Shown piece by piece: positions 41,536-52,200 of a stretch of 64,000 nucleotides of DNA. The position numbers and the translations under genes were made by a program. The stretch comes from Reyranella humidisoli (GTDB taxonomy: Bacteria; Pseudomonadota; Alphaproteobacteria; Reyranellales; Reyranellaceae), in assembly GCF_019039055.1 (NCBI RefSeq), contig NZ_JAHOPB010000001.1:2702001-2766000 (forward strand), in the 5' to 3' direction. The notes under the pieces were generated by a model that saw nothing but the letters and a program-made list of their open reading frames with translations, ran no database searches and had not been told where the DNA came from. Positions within the stretch are counted from its first letter, which is position 1. Every line of letters begins with the position of its first letter.

Positions 41536-42768
41536 TCAGGCCGCGCGCGCGGGCATGCGGAAGAGGAAGGTGGTCCTGTCGGGCGTCGACCTGGCCGTGA
41601 GCGTGCCGCCATGGGCGCGGGCGATCTCGCTGCAGATGTAGAGGCCGAGGCCCAGCCCCTGCTGGCTGGCGCGGACCTCGCCGCGAAAGAAGGGCTGGAA
41701 CAGTTTTGCCAGCGCCTCGGCGGGAATCGGATCGCCGTGGTTGCTCACCGACAGTTCGAACGTGCCGTCCTCGACCCTGGCGTCGATCGCGATCGGGGTG
41801 CCTGGCGCGCCGTACACGACGGCGTTGCCGAGCAGGTTCGACAGGAGCTGGCCGATGCGACCGGCATCGCACGAGACCGGCTGGTCCATCGCGATGTGGC
41901 TGACGAAGCTGCGGTCGGGCGAGGCCGCGTGCAACTCGTCGACGACTTGGGCGAGTAGCGGCGTCAGCTCGACGTCGCGCCGCTCGAGGTCGATGCCGTT
42001 GCCCAGCCGGCCGCGTGCGAAGTCGAGGATGTTGTCGATCAGCGTCGACATACGCGAAATGCTGCCCTGGGTGAGGTGCAGCATCTCGTCGAGCGTGAGC
42101 CGGCCGCGCTTCACGAGTTCGGCGCCCGCCTGGATGGAAGCCAGCGGATTGCGCAGGTCGTGACCCAGCACGGCGATGAACTGCTCACGCAGCTCGGACT
42201 CGCGGTTGGCGTGTGCCAGTCGGGCGGAGGTCGCCTCGGCGCGGGTCTCGGCCTTCTCGCGGGCGGTGCGCTCCATTGCGTTCAGCCGGCGCAGCTCCAT
42301 CATCTTCATGATCTGCCGCGCGGTCAGGCGCAGCAGCGCCTTCTGGTTGTCGTCGAGTTCGCGCGGCTGGTAGTCGAGCACGCAGATCGTGCCGAGCGGC
42401 AGGCCCTCCGGCGATTCGAGGAGCGCGCCGGCATAGAATCGCAGGTGCGGCTCGCCGGTGACCAGCGGGTTGTCGGCGAACCGGGGGTCCTGCAGCGTGT
42501 CGGGCACGATGAAGAGGTCCGGCTGCAGGATGGCATGGGCGCAGATCGAGGCGGGCAGCGGCGTCTCGCGCACGCCGAGGCCGACCTCGGCCTTGAACCA
42601 CTGGCGGCTCGAATCGATCAGGTTGATGACAGAGATCGGCGTGCCGCAGATTGCGCTCACGACCCGCACCACCTCGTCGAACTCCTCCTCGCGCGGCGTG
42701 TCGAGGATCTCGTACGCCCGAAGGGCGGCGACGCGCCGGATTTCGTCGGAGTGTCGGCGGGCTTCCAT
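41536..42768 (-). CDS. GAF-domain sensor histidine kinase
   Basis: 410 residues. An N-terminal GAF domain (AALRAYEILDTPREEEFDEV, SRQWFKAEVGL, LGTICVLDYQPREL) leads to a HisKA domain with FIAVLGHDLRNPLASIQAGAEL (the phosphorylated His in GHDLRN) and an HATPase with LLSNLLGNAVVYG, GLGLYICSEIARAHGG. No membrane segment, so it is cytosolic. Its ATG overlaps the stop of the phytochrome gene by one base (TGATG), so the two are translationally coupled and probably act in one light-signalling pathway. Confidence 0.9.
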   Translation of the reverse strand: MEARRHSDEIRRVAALRAYEILDTPREEEFDEVVRVVSAICGTPISVINLIDSSRQWFKAEVGLGVRETPLPASICAHAILQPDLFIVPDTLQDPRFADNPLVTGEPHLRFYAGALLESPEGLPLGTICVLDYQPRELDDNQKALLRLTARQIMKMMELRRLNAMERTAREKAETRAEATSARLAHANRESELREQFIAVLGHDLRNPLASIQAGAELVKRGRLTLDEMLHLTQGSISRMSTLIDNILDFARGRLGNGIDLERRDVELTPLLAQVVDELHAASPDRSFVSHIAMDQPVSCDAGRIGQLLSNLLGNAVVYGAPGTPIAIDARVEDGTFELSVSNHGDPIPAEALAKLFQPFFRGEVRASQQGLGLGLYICSEIARAHGGTLTARSTPDRTTFLFRMPARAA

Positions 42769-45431
42769 CAGCCCGTCGTAACAGATCGGGCCGTCCCCGT
42801 CCCATCCGCCGGCGCCGGGTCGCCGATCAGCTCGTGCACCGCGCGTGCGACGATCTCCAGCGTGTAGGGCTTCTGGACGACGATTCGGCTGCGATGCTCC
42901 ATCGGCAGCTGGGCCTGCTCGCCGTAGCCGGTGGCGAAGAACAGCGGGATGCCGAGATCGTTCAGCCGGTGGGCGATCGGGAAGCTGTTGCGATCGCCCA
43001 GGTTGATGTCGAGCAGGGCGAGGTCGGGCCGCGCATTCTCGATGGCGTCGAGGGCGGCCTCGATGGTCGCCGCGGTGACGACGCTCTCCGCCCCCAGCCG
43101 GTACAGGATGTCCTCGGCGTCGAGCGCGATGATCAGACTGTCCTCGACCAGCAGCACCGTCTGGTCTTTCAGGATCTGCCCCGGCAGCGCCTGCGGATGG
43201 TCGGGGGCGGAACGCTTGAAGCGCACGGGCCGCGCCTGGCCCGGACGCGGCTCGACCACATGGCGTGCGGGAATGCAGAACTTGGCGCGGATGCCGGCCG
43301 GGTCGTAGGCGATCTCGGCGGTGCCGCCCAGATCGTAGGGGATCGAGCGCTCGATGATGGTGGTGCCGAAGCCCTTGCGCTTGGGCGGCGTCACCGGCGG
43401 GCCGCCGCTCTCGGACCATTCGAGTTGCAGGTCGCCCTTGGCGTCGAGATGCCAGCCCAGCCGCGTGCGGCCGTCCGGCACCGACAGGCTGCCGTACTTG
43501 GTCGAGTTGGTGACGAGTTCGTGCAGCAGCAGCGCCAGCGTCGAATAGGCCTGCGGCTTGAGGAGCAGGGGTTTGCCCTCGGAGACCAGCCGTTCCTTGT
43601 CGCCCACGATCGCCGCGGTCTCCGCGTCGATCAGCGCCTGCATCGGCGCAGGCCCCCAATGATCGTCGGTGATCTGGTTGTGGGCGCGCGCCAGCGCGTG
43701 GATGCGGCCGTCGACCAGCCGCACGAAGTCGCGCACCGCCGGCGTGCCCAAAGGATCATTGGCGGGCTGCGACTGGCGGATCAGGCCCCGGATCACGCCC
43801 AGGATGTTGCGCACGCGATGGTTCAGCTCCGCGATCAGCATCTCCTGCCGCGCGCTGGCCTGCTGGCGCTCCGCCGTCGCCTCGTCGGCGAGGCGCAGCA
43901 CGACCTCGATCAGGGTCGCGCGCAGCGTCTCGGCGACGCGCAACTCGGCGGGACTGAAGGGCTGCGACTTGCCCTGCACCAGTTCCTTCCATTCCTCGAA
44001 GCTCTGGCGCGGCGTGAGGCGCGGACCGTTGGGCCCGTACTCTACCGGCTTGTGCGGATCGCCACCCCAGCGCACCGCGCGCACCAGCTCGGAGCGGAAC
44101 AGCACGACGTAGTCGCGCGGCGAGCGTGAGATCGGGATCGCGAGCATCCCGGCCGCGGTCGAGGCGAAGGCGCCGGCGCCGTCGAGGATCGAGCCGATAT
44201 GGTCGGTGGCGAACACCTTGCCGGCCGCCGTGCCGTTCAGGGCGCGGATGATGCGGCGGAACTCCTCGGTGGGCGGGGTGACGCCGGAGAAGGCATAGGA
44301 GCCGGCGATCCAGATGCCCATGCCGTCGGCCGGGATGGCGCGCATCAGGATGTCGGCCAGCCACTCGGGATCCTGCAACAGCGTCTCGTTCGAGGCGATG
44401 GCGCCCAGGAGCTGGTCTGAGATGTCGCGCGCGCGGCGTTCGTAGGCCACGTGCTCCCGCCGCTCGCGCGCTTCCAGCCGCATCGAGAACATCTGCGAGA
44501 ACAGCTCGCACACGGAGCGGCGCTCGAAGCTCGGGCAGCGCGGCGAATAGTGATGGCAGGCGAACAGGCCCCACAGCCGGTCCTCGACGATGATCGAGAT
44601 CGACATCGAGGCGCCGACGCCCATGTTGCGCAGGTATTCGATGTGGATCGGCGAGACCGAGCGCAGCATCGAAAGCGACAGGTCGAGCGGCCGGCCCGAC
44701 GGGTCCATTTGCGGCACGATCGGCACCGGCTTGGCGTCGACGTCGGCGATGACGCGCAGCAGGTTGCGCCTGTAGAGCTCGCGCGCCTGCTGGGGGATGT
44801 CGCTGGCGGGATAGCGCAGGCCGAAAAATGTGCCGATGCCGGGCTTGCAGGCCTCGCCCACGACTTCGCCCGAGCCGTCCGGCGCAAAGCGGTAGACCAT
44901 CACGCGGTCGAAGCCGGTGAGGCCGCGCACCTGGCGGGCGCCCTCGCGGAAGAAGGTGTTGAGATCCGTGCACTGGTCGAGGCGCCCGATCATCGAGCGG
45001 ACGAGGCTGGTGGAATCCTGCTGCTCGCCGGAAGAGGGCTCGCCCTCGATGACGACGCTGCCGCCCGACAGATGGAGCGCGAGGTCGAGAGGCGGCCGGC
45101 CCGCCACCACCTCGACGCTGAACAGCCGTTCGACGGAGTCGGGACCACGCAGCATGATCGTGCGGTTGCGCAGGTCGTGAACGGAATCGGCGGAGAACAC
45201 TTCCGACAGCGCCTTGCCGAGGATTTCCTCGGGGCCTTTGCCGAGCCACGTCTCGACGTTGGCCGAGGCGCGCGCCACCATCCAGTCGGAGGTCAGCGCG
45301 ATCAGGAAACCGATGGACTGGACGGCGCCCAGAATGTGAATGGGCTCACGGTCGCAATTGGTGAGATCTACGCTCTGAACAGGCTCGTTCACCCAGGACT
45401 CCAAGTTCGTCGCCGGGGACGAGTCCCACAC
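42768..45431 (-). CDS. bphP: Bacteriophytochrome with HWE-type kinase and receiver domain
   Basis: 887 residues. The bilin-attaching Cys is at 26 in LTNCDREPIHILGAVQSIGF; a PAS-2 domain is followed by GAF with YPASDIPQQARELY and then PHY. The kinase part has ELNHRVRNILGVIRGL, the HWE/HisKA_2 signature, and the C-terminal receiver has VLLVEDSLIIALDAEDIL and ALLDINLGD. The start is a GTG with no clear ribosome site; a GTG at residue 14 is possible. No haem oxygenase gene lies in the window to make biliverdin. Confidence 0.9.
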   Translation of the reverse strand: MWDSSPATNLESWVNEPVQSVDLTNCDREPIHILGAVQSIGFLIALTSDWMVARASANVETWLGKGPEEILGKALSEVFSADSVHDLRNRTIMLRGPDSVERLFSVEVVAGRPPLDLALHLSGGSVVIEGEPSSGEQQDSTSLVRSMIGRLDQCTDLNTFFREGARQVRGLTGFDRVMVYRFAPDGSGEVVGEACKPGIGTFFGLRYPASDIPQQARELYRRNLLRVIADVDAKPVPIVPQMDPSGRPLDLSLSMLRSVSPIHIEYLRNMGVGASMSISIIVEDRLWGLFACHHYSPRCPSFERRSVCELFSQMFSMRLEARERREHVAYERRARDISDQLLGAIASNETLLQDPEWLADILMRAIPADGMGIWIAGSYAFSGVTPPTEEFRRIIRALNGTAAGKVFATDHIGSILDGAGAFASTAAGMLAIPISRSPRDYVVLFRSELVRAVRWGGDPHKPVEYGPNGPRLTPRQSFEEWKELVQGKSQPFSPAELRVAETLRATLIEVVLRLADEATAERQQASARQEMLIAELNHRVRNILGVIRGLIRQSQPANDPLGTPAVRDFVRLVDGRIHALARAHNQITDDHWGPAPMQALIDAETAAIVGDKERLVSEGKPLLLKPQAYSTLALLLHELVTNSTKYGSLSVPDGRTRLGWHLDAKGDLQLEWSESGGPPVTPPKRKGFGTTIIERSIPYDLGGTAEIAYDPAGIRAKFCIPARHVVEPRPGQARPVRFKRSAPDHPQALPGQILKDQTVLLVEDSLIIALDAEDILYRLGAESVVTAATIEAALDAIENARPDLALLDINLGDRNSFPIAHRLNDLGIPLFFATGYGEQAQLPMEHRSRIVVQKPYTLEIVARAVHELIGDPAPADGTGTARSVTTG

Positions 45432-45527
45432 TCATCGCGTACCCGAACCCATGCTCCCCCGAGCCTTCTTCAACGCCGCCAGGCCGCCAGGGTTGCAGAC
45501 CGGCCACCATCGCATAGAGTCGCGCGC

Positions 45528-46256
45528 ATGCTCACTGCCCTGGCTCTGCTTGCCATTTCGGCCGTTTACGCCAGCGTCGGTCAGGCCGGAGGCACGGGGT
45601 TTCTCGCGATCATGGCCGTCTCGGGCGTTCCGATCGACCAGCTGCGTCCGACGGCGCTCGCCATGAACGTCGTGGCGTCGGCCTATACGACGTGGCGTCT
45701 GCACGTGGCGGGGCTGATCGACTGGCGGCGGCTGGCCACGCTCGTCGTGCCCGCGCTTCCGGCGGCTTTCGTCGGCGGGCTCATCGCGCTTTCGCCGGGC
45801 GTCTATACGATGGTGACCGGCGCTCTGCTGCTCGTTGCCGCGACCTTGATGGTGGTGCGGCCGAAGGAGGCGCCATGGGCCGGTGGCCCTCTCTCGCGCC
45901 GTAGCACCCAAGCGGGATGGGCGGTGCTCGGCACGGCGGCGGGTCTCCTGTCGGGCTTGTCGGGCATCGGTGGCGGCGTGTTCGTGGCGCCAGCCCTGAT
46001 CGTGTTGGGGTGGGCGCGGTCCCGGGAAGCGGCAGGCCTGTCCGCGCCTTTCATCCTCGGCAATTCGATTGCGGGCCTGGCCGGCGCCCTGCTGTCGGGG
46101 CAGCAACTCGCGCCAGAGTTTCCGCTTTTCGCGGCCGTTGCGCTGCTCGGCGCCGCCCTCGGCGTCGTCTTCACACGGCGCCTTTCCGAGCGCGCGATCC
46201 GCCTCGTCCTTGCGGGCATCGTATCGATCGCCGGCCTTCGCCTGCTGTCGCGATGA
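45528..46256 (+). CDS. TSUP family transporter (TauE/SafE)
   Basis: 242 residues with about eight membrane helices and the two family motifs: SVGQAGGTGFLAIMAVSG and GLLSGLSGIGGGVFVAPALIVLG. TSUP proteins move sulfite, sulfonates or other small anions out of the cell. It is divergent from the bacteriophytochrome gene; the link to it is probably coincidental. Confidence 0.9.
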   Translation: MLTALALLAISAVYASVGQAGGTGFLAIMAVSGVPIDQLRPTALAMNVVASAYTTWRLHVAGLIDWRRLATLVVPALPAAFVGGLIALSPGVYTMVTGALLLVAATLMVVRPKEAPWAGGPLSRRSTQAGWAVLGTAAGLLSGLSGIGGGVFVAPALIVLGWARSREAAGLSAPFILGNSIAGLAGALLSGQQLAPEFPLFAAVALLGAALGVVFTRRLSERAIRLVLAGIVSIAGLRLLSR

Positions 46257-46523
46257 CCCGTTGCCGGGCCGGCCTCAGCGATCGCGTGTATTCTCGCTGT
46301 CCGTGGGCCGCTTCGGGCTGCGGTCGTTGCGGTACTGGATGCTGCTCACGTTCGGCCAGAGCGGTTTCGCCATGCTGTTCCCTCGAAGCCCCTTGTGGAC
46401 TTGTTGAAACGATGACGCTTGGTCCTTACGCACCGCTTACGATGAGACCGGCGGTGCGGCGCCGTTTCGAACCATGAAACATGTGCCTTCGGAACGGCTA
46501 ACCGCAGGCCGCGTAGAGGAGTG

Positions 46524-47354
46524 ATGCAGAGTCTCTATCCGGTGATATCGGCGCTGGGCGTCGGCGTGGCGGTGGCGCTCGTGGCGCAGTTCACGAAGGG
46601 ACGCAGCGTGACGAGACGGTTCGTCCTGGGTTTCGTAGCAGCGCTTGCCGTCGGTGCCGGGTTTGCCGTTGCGCGGCCTCAGTTCGAGTTGTTCGCCTTC
46701 GAACGCAGCGACGATTATGCTTGGTCGATCGTGCGGGGGCGCATGATTGCCCAGGATCCTGTCCTGCTCGACGTATTCGCGCTCGACCCCGCCATCGAGA
46801 CCGATCTCCGGAAGGGTCTGCTGCCGATCCTGCGCGAGCAGCGCGGGGGTATGAACGATCCCGCGATGTTGCAGGCCGTCGCGAAGGCCGCCGCCTCCAC
46901 CTTCCGCAGCAAGGTGATGCCGGTGGCCCAGCGCGGCTCCGACGACGCGGTCGCGGCCTGGGGCGACGGCACGGTGGCAACGTTACTGGCGTTCCGTACC
47001 GTCTCGGACGAGGCCTGCGCCGACTATGCGATGACCGGCGTCAACCGCACCTCGCCCAACCTGCGGGTCGATGCGGCGCTGTCGGCCCGCCAGCGCGCCA
47101 TGGTCGCGGCTTACAAGTCGAGCGATCCCGGCAACAAGCTTCCATCGGGCGAGGAACTGGGCGCCGCCTACGAGCATGCGCGCACGCTCGCGCAGCCGCC
47201 GTTCGAGGAGGCCGACATGGCCGCGTTCCGCGATCTCAAGGATCAGCCGAAGGCCCGGCAGTGCGATCTGATGCTGCGCCTGTTCGGTGCCATCGATCGT
47301 TTGCCGCTGCGGGAGAAGGCCGCGATCTACCGAACGATCATGGCCAACGGGTGA
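46524..47354 (+). CDS. Membrane-anchored protein of unknown function
   Basis: 276 residues with two N-terminal hydrophobic segments (VISALGVGVAVALVAQF and FVLGFVAALAVGAGFAVA) and then a soluble alpha-helical domain (about 65-276) with ALDPAIETDLRKGLLPILREQ. One Cys pair (EACADYA, RQCDLM) may form a disulphide. GAGGAG overlaps the start. The family is not recognised. The 267 bases before it hold no recognisable feature. Confidence 0.6.
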   Translation: MQSLYPVISALGVGVAVALVAQFTKGRSVTRRFVLGFVAALAVGAGFAVARPQFELFAFERSDDYAWSIVRGRMIAQDPVLLDVFALDPAIETDLRKGLLPILREQRGGMNDPAMLQAVAKAAASTFRSKVMPVAQRGSDDAVAAWGDGTVATLLAFRTVSDEACADYAMTGVNRTSPNLRVDAALSARQRAMVAAYKSSDPGNKLPSGEELGAAYEHARTLAQPPFEEADMAAFRDLKDQPKARQCDLMLRLFGAIDRLPLREKAAIYRTIMANG

Positions 47355-47372
47355 GAAGGCGAGCGGGCGTCC

Positions 47373-48104
47373 TTACTGCGGGGAGAGCCTGACCGCCGTG
47401 ATGTAGCGCTGGCGGTAGTAGTCGGCGTCGAGGTTCGTCACCATCACGGGCGATCCGCGATGCGTGGCATGAACGAACTGGTCGTTGCCCGCGTAGATGC
47501 CGATATGGGTGAAGGTGCCGCGATAGCCGAACAGGACGAGGTCGCCGCGCTGCAGGTCGTTGCGTGCGACCGGCGTACCCTGGCGCACCATGTCGTGCGG
47601 CATGCGCGGGATGCGCTGCCCGAAGACCGCGCCGTAGAGATAATAGACGAAGCCGCTGCAGTCGAAGCCGGTCTGGGGCGAGATGCCGCCGTAGCGATAG
47701 GGCGTGCCGAGATAGTTCATGGCGCGCGTCACCAGCCGGTCGCCCCACTCGTTCGCGATCGCAGGCGTGGCGCCGGCAGCGGTGGTGGAAGGGGGGACGG
47801 AATAGGCCGCCGCCTGGACCGAAGCCGGAGCGGCACTGGTGAAGCCGCCGAACGCGGCATTGTCCTGCTGCCACTTGGCATTGAGCTGGTCGGCAACCTT
47901 GTCCGTCGGGTCCGACTGGACGACCGGCCGGGCCTTGGCCTTCACGGCCTGCTTCACCTGGGGCGCCTTGACCTGCGCGCTGGCCGGCGCGAAGGCGGCG
48001 ATGCCGAACGTCGTGAGAACGGCCAGGATCGTGAACGAAAAGGCTTTCGCCTTGAGAAGGGGGCGTGCGCGGGAAAAAAGGCGTCGTCCGTTTCTCAAGG
48101 TCAT
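47373..48104 (-). CDS. NlpC/P60 (C40) peptidoglycan peptidase
   Basis: 243 residues. An N-terminal signal or anchor segment (FSFTILAVLTTFGIAAFAP), a Lys/Ala/Gln-rich linker, and the C-terminal NlpC/P60 domain with C149 in GFDCSGFVYYLYG, H200 in FTHIGIYAG and H212 in FVHATH form the Cys-His-His triad. It should cleave the stem peptide between D-Glu and the diamino acid. GGAGAAG precedes ATG 48104. Confidence 0.92.
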   Translation of the reverse strand: MTLRNGRRLFSRARPLLKAKAFSFTILAVLTTFGIAAFAPASAQVKAPQVKQAVKAKARPVVQSDPTDKVADQLNAKWQQDNAAFGGFTSAAPASVQAAAYSVPPSTTAAGATPAIANEWGDRLVTRAMNYLGTPYRYGGISPQTGFDCSGFVYYLYGAVFGQRIPRMPHDMVRQGTPVARNDLQRGDLVLFGYRGTFTHIGIYAGNDQFVHATHRGSPVMVTNLDADYYRQRYITAVRLSPQ

Positions 48105-48391
48105 GAAATTCTTCTCCGGTTGGAACCACGGGGTGGGCCGGCGGCCGGAGGCATAGTGGCCAAGCGAGCTACCCGCGTCCAACAAATGTTGCAAATTTGC
48201 CACATTGGTCACAGGCAGGTTAACCATCTGTAATTACTGGTATTTTGCGATATTTCCACAGCGCGGCTCAGCAGCGTGCACGGTCCGCGAAGGCATCTGC
48301 AGGTGCGCATCGCCGCAATCCGGCCGGTCATGCCGGCGGCTTCTCCTCGCGTATTCCTGTCAGGGTTGTCGTTGCCGCTCCCCGGACCGGC

Positions 48392-48601
48392 TCAGGTAGC
48401 CGCGACTTTCTCCCGGCGGCGCAGCGACCAGTTGCTCTGGATGCGGATTTCCGGATTGGGAACGGTCCAGCAGGCGCCGCCTTCGTCGAGGAAAACGACC
48501 CAGAGGAGATGGGACTCGGACCCATAGTCGATGACGAAATGGGCCAGGCCCGGTCCCTTGGACGTCTCGAGCGGCAGGGGCGGGTTCAGTTGGGTGATCA
48601 T
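48392..48601 (-). CDS. Small conserved protein, function unknown
   Basis: 69 residues beginning MITQLNPPLPLETSKG with AHFVIDYGSESHLLWVVFLDE and CWTVPNPEIR. This short beta-rich plan is familiar from conserved hypothetical proteins of proteobacteria. The ATG at 48601 is preferred; the longer upstream frame is Arg-rich and improbable. Confidence 0.7.
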   Translation of the reverse strand: MITQLNPPLPLETSKGPGLAHFVIDYGSESHLLWVVFLDEGGACWTVPNPEIRIQSNWSLRRREKVAAT

Positions 48602-48741
48602 GCCTGTTGAACGAGCGCGCATGCCCCTCGTTGCCAAGGGTTGCGAGCATTCCGCCCAAAGGCCGTGGCGAGAACTGTCCTTCGACGGTCGACACCGCCA
48701 AGCACCCGGGGCGCGCTCAACTGCAGGGGGAGGTTGAAAAC

Positions 48742-49169
48742 GTGCTTTTTGTCCCGGTACGGCTGGCCGGCGGGGACGCGCTGTGGGGCCGCGCCGGCGC
48801 CGACGTCTATGCGGGTTATGCCGACAGCTACCAGGTGACGGGCTACGATGTGATCGACGACTTCGCTCGGGCACCTCGAAACTCGACCTGACGGCGGTAG
48901 GCATCAATGCGAGCCGGATCGTGATCCAGTCGGACGGCGGATCGACCAGTCTCTATGTCGAGGCGACTCCCGGCGCGTTCGACCCCGCTACCGATCTCGT
49001 GGCCTCATTCACCGGCGCGAAAGCGTTCGGTCTGGGAGATATCCTTTTGCGAGGCCGCCCGGCTCTCGCCGGCATTGGTGCGCGCATCACGCGAATGGTT
49101 GCACCGGCGACTGCCAGTGAGTTGTGCCTGTGTTCGGGTGCAAACATGCGTAGATGCAGCTTGAAGTAG
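48742..49169 (+). pseudogene. Relic of an RTX-type protein C-terminus, frameshifted
   Basis: From GTG 48742 (GGGGGAGG upstream) one frame reads MLFVPVRLAGGDALWGRAGADVY (first 20 residues shown in part) and YQVTGYDVIDDFA, then ends early. In another frame the text continues SGTSKLDLTAVGINASRI and FTGAKAFGLGDILL, the usual RTX C-terminal phrase. Adding one base near 48865-48866 joins them. The end after GDILL is atypical. It lies directly upstream of the giant FG-GAP/RTX gene and is probably a decayed paralogue. Confidence 0.6.
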
Positions 49170-49248
49170 CACCTCAGAATATGGTGCGGTAAAACGTATA
49201 CGCTCGACGGGTCTGGGGAGTCCGCGATCGAGCGTGACGGGGGTACGC

Positions 49249-52200
49249 GTGGCGTTTCCGGCGAATATCGACGTGGTGAGCCTCGATGGCCTCAATGGCA
49301 CGAGGTTGGAAGGCACTTTGTACGATGCGAGCGGCGCCTCGGTCGCCTCGGCCGGCGACATCAACGGCGACGGCTTCGACGACGTGATCATCAACGCCGC
49401 GGGCGGTTACGGGACATACATCAACAACCCGGGCGGCAGCTACGTGGTGTTCGGCAAGGCCGGGGGGCTGGGCGCGCTCGTCGAACTCTCGGGCCTCGAC
49501 GGGAGCGACGGCTTCAAGCTGAGCGGCAGCAGCTACGGCGTCCAGTCCGTCGCTTCGGCAGGCGACGTGAACGGCGACGGCTACGATGACCTGATCCTCG
49601 GCGCGCCCTCGGACGGCGTGGGTGGCGCCAACAACGGCGTAAGTTACGTGGTCTTCGGCAAGGCGTCGGGCTTTGCCGCCGATATCCACCTCTCCACCCT
49701 CAACGGCGCCAATGGCTTTGCGCTGAACGGTGTGGCGTTGGGCAACGAGGCGGGCTGGTCGGTGGCATCGGCTGGCGACGTGAACAACGACGGCTATGAC
49801 GATCTCATCATCGGTGCCACCTCTGCCGGCACCCCCGGCGTCTGGCAGGGCGCGAGCTACGTGGTGTTCGGAAAGGCTGCGGGCTTCAGCGCCTCGATGA
49901 ACCTCTCGTCCCTGAATGGCACGAACGGCTTCGCGATCATCGGCGGCAAGGCCAACGACGAAGGCGGCTGGTCGGTCGCTTCGGCCGGCGACGTGAACGG
50001 CGACGGATACGACGACGTGATCGTCGGCGCCCGGAGTGCCGATCCCAATGGCGACCAGTCGGGTGCCAGCTACGTCGTTTTCGGCAAGGGTTCGGGCTTC
50101 ACGTCCACCCTCAACATTTCCACGCTGAACGGCACCAACGGCTTCAAGCTGAGCGGCGGCGCAATCAGTGATTTCAGCGGTTTCTCGGTTTCGTCGGCCG
50201 GCGACATCAACGGCGACGGCTTTGCCGACCTGATTGTCGGCGCTCCGGGCGTATCCCTGAACGGCTCCGGCTCCGGCGCGAGCTATGTCGTGTTCGGCAA
50301 GGCATCGGGCTTCACCGCCAACCTCAACCTGTCGACCCTGACCGGCAGCAATGGTTTCAGGATCGTCGGTGCGCCGGCGAGCGACGGTCAGTCGATCGGC
50401 TACTCCGTTGCATCGGCGGGCGACTTCAACGGCGACGGCTACGACGACCTGATCATCGGCGCCATCGGCGACGATTCGCGTTCCCAGAATTCGGGAGCGA
50501 GCTACGTGCTGTTCGGCAAGGCAGCGGGCTTCGGCGCCAGCTTCGACCTCTCCACCGTGAACGGCGCGAACGGCTTCAAGGTGATCGGCGCTGGCGGGTG
50601 GGACATGACCGGCTGGTCGGTCGCGTCAGCGGGCGACGTGAACAACGACGGCTACGACGATCTGATCATCGGCGCTCCCCAGCACATCGCCGGCCTTCCC
50701 GGCGAAGGGCGGAGCTACGTGATCTACGGCCATGCCGGTGCGCTCGGAACGGACCAGCCGCCGCCGTCGCTGGCCTATCTCGATGGGTCCAACGGCTTCA
50801 AGCTGAGCGGCGCCGTCGACAGCGACTATGCCGGAAAGTCGGTGGCCTCGGCGGGCGACATCAACGGCGATGGGTTCGACGACGTAATCGTCGGCGCCTG
50901 GCGCGCCGATGCGGGGGCAGCCGATGCCGGTGCGAGTTACGTGGTGTTCGGCAAGGCGGGCGGATTCCTCTCCGACATCCAGCTCTCCGCCCTGAACGGC
51001 AACGACGGGTTCAAGCTGAGCGGCGTGGCGGCCAACGACCGGAGTGGCTACTCGGTCGCCTCGGCCGGTGATATCAATGGCGACGGCTACGACGACCTGA
51101 TCGTCGGCGCCGCCCTGGCCGATCCGAACGGCAACTCCTCCGGCGCAAGCTACGTCGTCTTCGGCAAGGCCTCCGGATTCACAGCGAACTTCAATCTCTC
51201 CACCCTGAACGGCAGCAACGGCTTCAAGCTGAGCGGCGGCGCTGCCAGCGACAAGTCCGGCTTCTCGGTCGCCTCGGCCGGTGACTTCAACGGCGACGGG
51301 TTCGACGACCTGATCGTCGGCGCTCCGGGCGCGAAGGTCGGCAGCGCATACGGCGCCGGATCGGCCTATATCGTCTACGGCAAGGCGTCGGGCTTTGCCG
51401 CCAACTTCAGTCTTTCTTCCCTGAGCGGCGGCAACGGCTTCAAGCTGACCGGCGTCGTGGGTGCCGACGCGGCGGGCACATCCGTGGCTGCGGCGGGCGA
51501 CGTGAACGGCGACGGCTATGACGACGTCATCGTCGGCGCGCCCTGGACCGGCGGGACGGGCGGAAGCTACGTGTTGTTCGGCCAGGCCTCCGGGTTGGGC
51601 GCCAGCTTCGCGCTTTCCACCCTGAACGGCAGCAACGGGTTCAAGCTGAGCGGTGTGGCGGGTGCCGACGGGAGCGGCGTCTCGGTGGCGTCGGCAGGCG
51701 ACGTGAACGGTGACGGTTTCGCGGACCTGATCGTCGGCGCGCCCAATGCCGATCCGCACGGCACGTCATCCGGCACCAGCTACGTGGTGTTCGGCAAGGC
51801 ATCCGGCTTCGCCGCCAACATCGATCTCTCGACACTGAGCGGGAGCAACGGGTTCAGGTTGACCGGCGCTGCGGCGGACGATTCGAGTGGCGTCTCGGTC
51901 TCGTCCGCGGGCGATTTCAATGGCGACGGCGTGGACGATCTCGTGATCGGTGCGGTCCGAGCCGACAGCAATGGCACCAATTCGGGCACCACGTACGTCA
52001 TCTTCGGCCGGACATCGGGCTTCTCCGCCGAGATCGATCTTTCCAGCCTGGACGCCAGCGCGGGCTTCGCGCTGAAGGGTGGACGGGCAGGCGATTGGAG
52101 CGGCGGATCGGTCGCTTCGGCGGGTGACGTGAACGGCGACGGCTACGACGACCTGATCATCGGCGCCGAGCGTGGCATGCCGAACGGCCTGAACTCTGGA

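Noticed and set aside
42766..42770. Frameshift joining the phytochrome and GAF kinase genes into one protein
   Set aside because: The overlap is a clean TGATG stop-start and each product has complete terminal domains (receiver end, GAF start).
46257..46523. Possible small gene or RNA in the gap after the TSUP gene
   Set aside because: Short frames here have no ribosome sites or coding character and no stable hairpin with T-tract was seen.
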